In this document: positions 56,701-64,000 of the stretch, in pieces
Layout of the letters: the number at the start of each line of letters is the position of its first letter
Numbering within the stretch: the first letter of the stretch is position 1
DNA from: Pythium myriotylum
Taxonomy: Eukaryota; Oomycota; Peronosporomycetes; Pythiales; Pythiaceae
Direction: 5' to 3'
Length of the DNA stretch: 64,000 nucleotides
Assembly: GCA_023091665.1 (NCBI GenBank)
Contig: JALJCQ010000015.1
Coordinates: forward strand, 186,001-250,000
The notes under the pieces: generated by a model
The model's database searches: none
What the model was told of the DNA's origin: nothing
The model's input: only the letters and a program-made list of their open reading frames with translations
Made by a program: the position numbers and the translations under genes

Positions 56701-57730
56701 AGACCCGAGCGCGTGATGTCAGTGATTGTGTTGACTGATAGATCCCTACGATCGAGAAAGGATGAGCTATGAGATTGCTTGCTACCCAATGATCGAGAGA
56801 CAGCAACGCACAATGCGTTCAGACCCGGTAATGACGCTGCCGTGAACGGGAAGGAGGTGAGCATCGTGTTGCGGAGGAATCTGAGCAATTAAGAGGTTAA
56901 GGTCTCGTGCATTTTCGTTTGAATGCTTCCGGGCCAACTCACAGAGCTTCGAGGGATGGAAACGACAGGCTGCTAATCGATTTCGCAGTTGGCATGGGGA
57001 ACTTGAGATTCTCAAGCCTCAAGTACTGGATGTTAGACATCGCCTCAAAGAACTTTGGTGGAAACTCGAACGGGACAATATCACCGAGAGGCAAGATCTT
57101 CTGATCAGCGTAGTCTTGTTCGCCATCCTCAATAAAGTCGTTCGCCGCTTCATTCCCAACAACGTATAATACGAGCACATCATCGGACAAAGTGGGTTCT
57201 CCAACCCACTGCGTCACGAGCGAGGCGTTCACCGGGATTGCCTGGCGGTTGGGTAGCGGCTGCACATTCCAGTAGTTGACCTCATCAATCACCGCGTCGT
57301 CATTGTAGAGCGTCAGCAGCCACCCCGTCTGCCCCACACCGTTCGTGATACATTGAAACGCGCATGTATCCCCATGGTAGCACGACCGACTCGACGTTGT
57401 CACACACTTGCTGTCGAACTCCTTGGGGAAGTAGATGCAGAGATTGGACGACGAGCATCGCGACGGACACGCCGTCGTGAGTGCTGGCTTCGTCGCGTTC
57501 GCGAGCGCATCGCCAGCCTTGGGACATCCGATGCGCTCGGTCTCTTCCTGTGAGTCCCAGTCGTCAGCCGAGTCGCTCGCCTCGCTGGGGTCGGTGGACA
57601 CTGCGGAGGCGACGCGATCCCACGCGCCGCGTCGGTGGTGGATTTTCACTTGGACGTGGACATTGGAGCCCGCGACGTCGCGTGCGAGCACGAGCGAGGA
57701 CAGCGCGAGAGCAGAGAGCAGACGCAGCAT
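53722..57730 (-). CDS. gene H: LRR receptor-like TKL kinase
   Basis: Eleven-exon model, 1116 residues: 57730-56943, 56880-56812, 56745-56680, 56614-56549, 56474-56340, 56262-55987, 55924-55859, 55793-55725, 55670-55539, 55470-55336, 55270-53722. Every internal exon is a multiple of three and phase 2, encoding one to four LRRs. Order: signal peptide MLRLLSALALSSLVLA, acidic linker, Cys-rich domain, about twelve LRRs, membrane helix 738-758 followed by WRRRK, kinase with GSGMFG 814-819, Lys 834, HRDLKSRN from 933, DFG 953-955, APE 977-979. All catalytic residues are present. Compared with G it has a longer C-terminal tail rich in Ser/Glu. It probably senses an external or wall signal; the ligand is unknown. 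Confidence 0.9.
53880..55252 (-). repeat. 1.37-kb kinase module shared with gene G (copy 2)
   Basis: See 49384-50756. It covers the last LRR, membrane helix and most of the kinase, and stops before the divergent C-terminal tail. Confidence 0.93.
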
Positions 57731-59762
57731 GACGCGCGCGCTGGGGACGTCGTGAGGAGGCGACGAGCGCTGCGTGGCGTGGGTGGCTTCGCTTCCGGGC
57801 GTTGTCTGGTGAACGTGGGAGCTGAGTTGAGTGAGCCTTTGAGGAGCTCTTCGGGAAAAAGTCGAAGTTTGGGGCGTTCTGATTGGAGGAAATAGTGACG
57901 ATAAGCGCTTGCATTGGTGGAAAGTCGTCTTGAGCGAATAAGAGCGCGGTGTTTTTTTTGGGTTCACTTGCTCCGATTGGCGGAAGGACTTTGTACCCAG
58001 CGCCAACTGATTTCTCACTGCTCCCGCACTCAGGAGAGTGGTCGATGGAGCCTGCCTGCGGACGTCCGAGCGTGCCACTTTCAATTTATTCCAATTGCTC
58101 GTCAGTTGGGAACTGCAGTTCAGCAATTGTCATGGAGATCCGGTGGTCGGTACCACAGCAAAAACCACGGCAAACGAGAAACGAGACCATCACCATTGGC
58201 GACTGGGCCGGGGTGGCTCAGGTTCGGAGCATTCCAGTTGAATCTCGGGCTCGTCATGAGGATCCTAGTTCGTACATGGCCAGAGTTCGTCATGGACGCT
58301 GAGCCACGAGAATGGATCCTTGTGGTCAGCGAAGAGAACGGTGTACACCACTCGACTTTGTACAAATCGGCCAGCAGAGTCGCCATCATGGAGTTGGGTG
58401 AGGTGGAGGAGCACAGCAGAGACGCTTCCGTGAGTGGGTTCTTGCCAGACCCATCGAGATTTGAAGGAGAAGGGCGAAGTGTAACTGAAGATTTTGCGGC
58501 GGAACAGCGGAGAGTTGAAGGAGCCACCCACCCGCAAAAATTACACGACAGGGCCCACGGATCGCCGTGAACCCAGTCGAACATGGCTGTGGGAGGTATC
58601 ACTCTCACTCTGACGAGAACCCACGTACAGAATGTACTGTACATACCGGCACCACCGACTAAGGCCAGCGATGTCGAATATCGAACCATCGAAGAAGATC
58701 TCGAGCTTCCGAACGGGCCACGGTGCGGGACAAACGGCCAAGAGAATGGTGAAGTGGTTCAGGACTCCTGGTCTGCACATGCTTCCCGCGTTCGAAAAGT
58801 TGTGGACCGAGGGTCTCGGTCAAGCAAGCAATGCCACTTTCGTTCGAGTCGACGCCGAGTCATGTCGCAATACTCAACGTCGAGCCCAGTGTATGAGTCG
58901 GCGAGAGCAGACTTGACGGGAGGGCGTCAACACCTTCACTCGGCTCGAGCGCAGTCTCCGCTGGAGCAGCCGAGAAAAAAAAGACGCCTGGGGATCCCAT
59001 CGCGACGCCGGCCTGTCCTCTACCAGCCGCTTCAAGTTGCAAAGCTCAGAAGAGCTCGAGCGTCGCGACTGTTGCCACGTGATGCCCGTGGCGCCTCGGC
59101 GCTCTCTCTGGCGGTTGGATCCAGGCAAAGAATCCAGCCGGCAATCCATCGACCAGCCACTTGCCCACGACGACGACGTCGCGTTCGATGATTTATCCGA
59201 TGACGCATAGCCGGGGCATTATCTGGATTTTATCGCATTAACCCAACGACTGATTTATTTTCGTCGAACAGCGACGGGCCATTGCTTGGATTTTCCGCGG
59301 GACACCTTTTTCGTTTGGTTTCTTTTTGCTGTGAGTGCTGTTCCCTTCGAACCCAATTTAGACGCGAGCCGGTTCGAGCGAATAGACGCGTCTAACGCCA
59401 GCCAACTGCCTTGACATTCCGCGCCCGTTAGACGTCAGCCGGCGAGCCCAATTAGACCTGACACGGCGTCACGTCAAGTGGGTGCGTGTGACTACGCACC
59501 ATGTTAACCCATCACTGGGAAAGGAAACGGCCGTCCCGGCTATGCACAATGCTGCCTCGTCTCCATAACAGACCAAGAGTTGCACTCTTCTTGGCTTCAA
59601 CCACCACCAACCTCTGCGTGCGTTCGCCTCGTCGCGCTGATCGGCACAACCCGATCTCTCTCTTATCTCAGTAGACACGACGGTCTCATGAAAAACACGC
59701 CGTTGGAGCTGCTCACACGCGCCATTCTGCAATCGGCTCTCCAACACGCACGCACCACCACC
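57731..59762. other. intergenic, no confident gene
   Basis: Two kilobases with overlapping frames on both strands and no clear coding signature. 58632-58916 has a weak thioredoxin-like pattern (LPAFEKLW ... ATFVRVDAE) without the CxxC active site. 59355-59460 has three to four short repeats built on TTAGAC(G) plus AGCCGG upstream of the gene at 59763. Confidence 0.45.
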
Positions 59763-60356
59763 ATGGAGGCTCTTCAGTGCATGTACGCCAGCAAGCCCTG
59801 CACCAACCCACGCTCGCTCAAGCCCAACGGCGAGCCGCACCGGCTCTGCGCCTTCCACCGCTCCAAGGCCAACGACGCGCAACGCCGCTGGCACTCGCGC
59901 CAGCGCGGCGGCGCGGCACTCGCGGAACTGCTCGGCGACGACGCGAGCGTTTCGCGCAAGCGCCGACGCTCCACGAGCAGCAAGACCTCGGACAGCGAGA
60001 GCGACGCCGCCGACATGCCGCCTCTCCGCCGACGACGACCGCTCAAGAGCGCCGAGCCCGACGTGATCGCGCTCGCGCAGGCGGCGCTGACCGCGCCAGT
60101 GTCGCTTTCGGTGCTCCACACGGGCTTTTTGCCCATGCTCCAAGAACTGCAGCCGCCGCCCGTCGTCGAGAACGAGTTTTTCAGTGACGAGGAGCTCGCG
60201 CAGTTGGGTGAGTTCATTTTCGGCCTCGACGACTGCAAAGTGACGTCAGCGACGGTGACCACCACAACACCGTTCTTGCCGAGCGCCCCTGCGTTTGAGA
60301 AGGACATGCTGCTCGCGAGCCAGACATCGTCAGAGTCGTTCATCTACTGCCTGTAG
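59763..60356 (+). CDS. WRC-like small protein, member 2
   Basis: 197 residues from ATG 59763, directly after a CCACCACCACC leader. Motif CMYASKPC ... HRLCAFH (C-x6-C-x15-C-x2-H), then SKANDAQRRWHSR, basic segments (KRRRS, RRRRP), a Ser/acidic region, and an acidic C-terminal block FFSDEELAQLGEF that recurs in members 1, 4 and 5. Ends SFIYCL, close to VYCL in member 4. Longer frames upstream lack the family match, so the ATG at the motif is preferred. Inferred nuclear regulator. Confidence 0.85.
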   Translation: MEALQCMYASKPCTNPRSLKPNGEPHRLCAFHRSKANDAQRRWHSRQRGGAALAELLGDDASVSRKRRRSTSSKTSDSESDAADMPPLRRRRPLKSAEPDVIALAQAALTAPVSLSVLHTGFLPMLQELQPPPVVENEFFSDEELAQLGEFIFGLDDCKVTSATVTTTTPFLPSAPAFEKDMLLASQTSSESFIYCL

Positions 60357-60724
60357 GCGAGTGCACCGCTCCTTTTCCATCAATTCTGCGATTCTATATA
60401 GATTGAAGACACCTCGAAGTATCTTAAGTACGACTAATACGAAATGAACTACCGAACTTCTTACTCCATGACCACAGATTTCTTTGGTGTGTTGAAAGGC
60501 GTATGTATGATGCCCACGCTTGAGTTAATGCAGTGACTTCGGTCATGGTCTTCCCAGAATGTGTCACAATAGAGAGAGATATCGCTTGTTCCGCCGTCTT
60601 TCGGCCAGGACAGACACGAACCCAAGGCTCAGCACTTGCCAAGTCTACAGCATACAGTACCGATAGATATCTCTCGACCAACAAAACGTATTCGTATTGA
60701 TATTTCTACAAAGTGTAAATAGTT
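60357..60724. other. convergent 3' region between members 2 and 3
   Basis: AT-richer than its surroundings; no gene seen. Both flanking genes end here. Confidence 0.5.
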
Positions 60725-61096
60725 TTAAGCGGTGACTTGCCACCAGTCCTGGTCCAGCATCTTCGTGAAGGTGTTCGCCTCGAACTGCTCAGGAGCCATC
60801 CAGTCGCCATCGCAGCCGAGTAGCTCTTCCAGAAGACCCAGGTCTTCGTCGCTCAGTGCTTCATACATGGGTGATTCGATCGAGCACTCCAGCGAGACTT
60901 GCTGGAGAAGCTCCTCCTTGATCTGCGGGATCGGTTCGCGTTGCAAGAGCGCGCGTCGGCGCGAGTGCCAGCGGCGTTGCGCGTCGTTGGCCTTGGCGCG
61001 GTGCATGGCGCAGAGTCGGTGGAGCGTGCCGTTGTCTTTCTTCGAGCGCTCGTTGCTGCACGGCTTGCTGGCGTAGAGGCACCGCGTCGCTTCCAT
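60725..61096 (-). CDS. WRC-like small protein, member 3
   Basis: 123 residues, the shortest complete member. Motif CLYASKPC ... HRLCAMH, then AKANDAQRRWHSRRR, a Leu/Glu-rich helix, and an acidic end (ALSDEDLGLLEELLGCDGDW) finishing TKMLDQDWWQVTA. It is on the opposite strand to the other members. Confidence 0.85.
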   Translation of the reverse strand: MEATRCLYASKPCSNERSKKDNGTLHRLCAMHRAKANDAQRRWHSRRRALLQREPIPQIKEELLQQVSLECSIESPMYEALSDEDLGLLEELLGCDGDWMAPEQFEANTFTKMLDQDWWQVTA

Positions 61097-61336
61097 GGTT
61101 CAACTTGTCAAGATCGCGTGCAATTGCAGAATGGATCCATGTTCGCCGCGCGTGGCATGGACGACCGCAACTCGGCCACGCCGCCGCCGATCCAGCCCGT
61201 TTAGCCCTTTCAACGGGCGTTGAGCTTGGACTTGGTTTGATTCAAGTGGCTGGATTCCTCGAGCCACTGGATTGCGAGCGACACAATCCAGTCGGCCGCG
61301 AGCAGTGCCACTCTCTGGCGAGTTAAGTTGGACGCG

Positions 61337-61549
61337 ATGGAACAAGACCTCGATCCCTGTCTCTATCGCCGTTGCGCTCGGCCCATCCGCTTTTCGGAGC
61401 CTCGTCTTTATCACTTTTGCGGCAAAGCGCGATTGAAATCGAAGGCGGTGCCTGACATTGGCACGCGTGTTACTTCCTCGTCGACTGCTCCTCTCCGCTT
61501 GCTCTCGTTCGGCGACGCGACTTCTTGTTGCGCTCCGCTTGTACGGTAG
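61337..61549 (+). pseudogene. possible diverged relative of the WRC-like family
   Basis: ATG 61337 opens a frame with CLYRRCARP ... YHFCGKARLKSKA, which echoes the CLYASKPC ... HRLC ... KA pattern but has C-x4-C-x14-C spacing and no clear His. A GT-donor-like GTAGGTATAT follows at 61550. Could be a relic, a diverged gene with an intron, or coincidence. Confidence 0.3.
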
Positions 61550-62315
61550 GTATATAATAGTAGTATCAAGCACGATAAATCAGCTCGCAAGCGAGATCGC
61601 GTTACAGTACCGAGCACTTTATGGTCTCGTGCGCACTGCAGCTGCAAGCTCGGCGAGTCCCACAAGCCGAAAATTCCCACGCGGCCGCACGAGCGAGCGA
61701 CTGTCGACAGCGCTTGACCCGCTGGCTGGTCTCACCTCGAGCTCTTCGTCGAAGAAAACCAGCCTGGGTTGAGCAAGAATGGGACCGACCAAGATCGACG
61801 AGTCTGGGAAGAAACCCCCCACAAAGAAAAAGCGTCGCCAGCTGAGCGTCGCGGTCTGTCCAAGCTCTTGGTCCGGCCCCCTCGACGGCAGCATTCGGCT
61901 CGTGAGGCTCCCAGTGGATAATCCTCTTTCCCGAGGACGGATTCTTCGTGCGCGCCAGTCGATTCGAGCGAGTTGACACCAAAAGTGTCTGTTCATCGAA
62001 GCCTCAAAAGTCTCGACATTGATTTATCGATTTTTTGGTTGTTGGTGCGGGACTTTCTTTCGAGGCTGAGTCGCACGTTGTCACCACTTGCGAGTGCCGT
62101 AGCCACTTCCCCGCGCTCCGCCCGGGCTATGCACGCGTTGCAAGAGACCGCACGAGCAAACCAGTTCTCACTTGAATGTTCTCAGAACACATCCCGCCAT
62201 CGCCGTGGGACGACGACTGGTCGCCACGGAACGAATCGCGCTTCGGAATCGCCATTCGACAAATCGCCGGCAATCGCGCAAGCTTGGAAATCGCCACCAC
62301 TACCAATCTCGCACC
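61550..62315. other. intergenic; one weak basic frame
   Basis: A 65-residue frame at 61779-61976 starts MGPTKIDESGKKPPTKKKRR, a nuclear-signal-like start, but has no relative in the window. Otherwise nothing recognised; 62130-62315 is presumably the 5' region of member 4. Confidence 0.4.
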
Positions 62316-62858
62316 ATGCAAGCCACGTGCCTCTACGCCAGCAAGCCCTGCGCCAACCCTCGCTCGCTCAAGCCCAATGGCGAGCCGCACCGTCTCTGCG
62401 CTGCCCACCGCGCCAAGGCCAACGATGCTCAGCGTCGCTGGCACTCGCGCCAGCGCCACGCGCCGAGCGAAGAAGGATACATCGCCTCGACCAAGGTCTC
62501 TCGCAAGCGCAGCCGCACGCCGGCCTCGCCCACGTCGAGCGACTGCTCAAGTGAGACCGACGTGGCCGAATTCCAGTCGCGCCAGCGACGACGCACGCAC
62601 GCGACGTCCAATGTGATCGCGTTTGCGCAGAGCGCGTGGGCGATGCCCACGGAGCTGACCATGCCCACGGTCGACCTGGGCTTCCTGCCCATGCTGCAGC
62701 AGCTCGAGTACAACGAGCCAACGCGGCAGCAAGATTCGTTCACAGACGAGGAGCTCGCGCAGTTGGGCGGGTACCTCTTCGGAGTCGAGGACTACAAGCT
62801 GCAGGCGCCAGAGATGGCGTACTTCGCACCAGGCGATGCTACAGTCTACTGCTTGTGA
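62316..62858 (+). CDS. WRC-like small protein, member 4
   Basis: 180 residues from ATG 62316. Motif CLYASKPC ... HRLCAAH, AKANDAQRRWHSR, Ser-rich segment, basic RQRRR, then a hydrophobic LGFLPMLQQLE block shared with member 2 (TGFLPMLQELQ) and the acidic SFTDEELAQLGGY block; ends ATVYCL. Closest to member 2 in both halves, so the two are likely recent duplicates. Confidence 0.87.
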   Translation: MQATCLYASKPCANPRSLKPNGEPHRLCAAHRAKANDAQRRWHSRQRHAPSEEGYIASTKVSRKRSRTPASPTSSDCSSETDVAEFQSRQRRRTHATSNVIAFAQSAWAMPTELTMPTVDLGFLPMLQQLEYNEPTRQQDSFTDEELAQLGGYLFGVEDYKLQAPEMAYFAPGDATVYCL

Positions 62859-63703
62859 ATGCTAGCTATATATATTGGAATTGAGACACTTTCATTGCAC
62901 TACACATGTGTTCAATGTCAACTGCGGATGACCGCTTGATCTGAACCTCGAAGCATCATATGGCTTTGATAACGTGACCCCGCATTGACCTGGGCGCTCG
63001 ATTCCGGGTTGGAGGGAGAAGTCTCCAGATCATCGAGTTGTATGGAACTTAGTGCTGGTAAAAGCTTGGACTTCGATCCGTTCAGCTTCGAACGTCCCGT
63101 GTGCAACAGCGAACGATTGATCGCTCGCTGTGGCTCCCTGACGGCAGTTTTCTTCGTCGCTTTACCGAGCTGCCAGCTTCAGACGGGACAGAGCAAGTGG
63201 AGTGTTGAACAAGACAATACTTCGCAAAAAGATTTCCACATCGGGAGTTGAAGGCGGAAAATACTGAATTCGAATGGAAGCTGCACACCCTGAAGCATAT
63301 CTCGTGGGTTGTCACCGCAGATTTTTGGCTGCACACCCCGATATATCTTGGAGACGATGTCAGAATATCGATATATCTTTTTCAGTCGACTCAGGAGCTT
63401 CGCCACACTGAAGAGCGGTCGCGCAAGTCATACATTCCCCGTGACTTGAAAATAGATATATCTTTTTATTGGGCAGCTTGGCCGTGCGAGTCATACACTT
63501 CCAGTGACTTGTCGAACCCACTACCACACACACACGCATCGAACCCAGTCGGCGCGACTCTGCCATAAACGATGCGAAATTCACGATGAAGCCACCGATT
63601 GGAGTGCAACCAAAGTAATTCAAATGACTTGCAGAGTTGGAAACGAAGTCGATGAAAATCCACACGCTCTTTCTCATTCCGATTCTTCCTCCGTTCCCCG
63701 AGC
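62859..63703. other. intergenic between members 4 and 5
   Basis: AT-rich in 63290-63500, with a tandem duplication (next entry). No gene recognised. Confidence 0.5.
63368..63512. repeat. imperfect tandem duplication of about 80 bp
   Basis: GATATATCTTTTT occurs near 63370 and 63454, and AGTCATACAYTYCC followed by GTGACTTG near 63426 and 63489. Two diverged copies lie upstream of member 5. Confidence 0.7.
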
Positions 63704-64000
63704 ATGGATTCTACGCGGTGTCTCTACGCAAGCAAGCCCTGCACCAACTTGCGCTCCTGCAAGAACGATGGTCAGCTCCACCGCCTTTGCCGCTTTCACC
63801 GGGATAAGGCCAATGCAGCGCAGCGCCGCTGGCATCGCCGACGGGGATCGTCTCACACGGAAAAGAAGACCAGCGTGATGACCAAGCCGATACGGCCAGA
63901 AACAATCGTCAGCGGTCATGAGCTAGACGAACATGGCTTTTCCGATCTTAGTGCCATCCTGGAGGAGTTGGAAAACTCTCAGATCTCTATCGATTTGTAT
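63704..64000 (+). CDS. WRC-like small protein, member 5 (cut by window end)
   Basis: The frame from ATG 63704 is open to the last base (99 residues visible). Motif CLYASKPC ... HRLCRFH, DKANAAQRRWHRRR, then a Thr/Lys segment and the acidic FSDLSAILEELE block. Its stop lies beyond the window. Confidence 0.85.
   Translation, partial: MDSTRCLYASKPCTNLRSCKNDGQLHRLCRFHRDKANAAQRRWHRRRGSSHTEKKTSVMTKPIRPETIVSGHELDEHGFSDLSAILEELENSQISIDLY

Noticed and set aside
58632..58916. Thioredoxin-like frame (LPAFEKLW, ATFVRVDAE)
   Set aside because: No CxxC active site, no intact fold before it, and no paralogue here; at best a relic.
61779..61976. 65-codon basic frame MGPTKIDESGKKPP...
   Set aside because: Short, no relatives in the window and no motif beyond a Lys-rich start; mentioned only within the intergenic entry.

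Overview
The window reads as genomic DNA of an oomycete. Evidence: a Crinkler (CRN) gene with the LxLFLAK and HVLV signatures; receptor-like kinases of the oomycete TKL type with leucine-rich repeats (LRRs) carried on tiny exons; introns of about 50-70 bp; and a transposon load of Copia, OTU-bearing LINE and Mutator-like elements. Nothing prokaryotic (operons, Shine-Dalgarno sites) is seen. I cannot name the species.

Left part (1-36.5 kb) is a locus of large membrane proteins of two distantly related types, arranged as divergent pairs (type 1 on the minus strand, type 2 on the plus strand) and broken up by mobile elements. Pair C/D (30631-36458) is intact. Pair A/B (17295-30556) is dead: A carries a 6.4 kb LINE (LINE2, 16-bp target duplication) plus a frameshift, and B carries a frameshift plus a 1.1 kb SINE-like element (16-bp target duplication) whose 3' tail matches the LINE tails. 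A remnant of a type-2 gene lies at 274-690. The CRN gene (904-2958) ends exactly where another LINE (LINE1, 2962-17167) begins. LINE1 encodes a zinc knuckle, an OTU-like cysteine protease, endonuclease, reverse transcriptase and RNase H, and is itself split by a Copia element (5157-10532) with 288-bp LTRs that look identical.

Middle part (36.5-43 kb) holds a Mutator-like element with long terminal inverted repeats and a 10-bp target duplication, a small Cys/His protein gene, a LINE RNase H relic with a snap-back palindrome, and two damaged copies of a multi-pass membrane protein gene.

The receptor-kinase cluster (43.0-57.7 kb) has four genes. E (minus, catalytically complete kinase) and F (plus, pseudokinase) are head to head with matching nine-exon structures. 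G and H (both minus) are tandem LRR receptor kinases with matching eleven-exon structures; their kinase modules are nearly identical over 1.37 kb while their ectodomains have diverged, and G has two 1-nt frameshifts in LRR exons.

Right end (59.7-64 kb) is a cluster of small proteins sharing a C-x6-C-x15-C-x2-H motif, a basic helix and an acidic C-terminus, possibly DNA- or chromatin-binding; the last is cut by the window edge. Exon structures were derived by hand from splice consensus, phase and paralogue comparison, not from transcripts.
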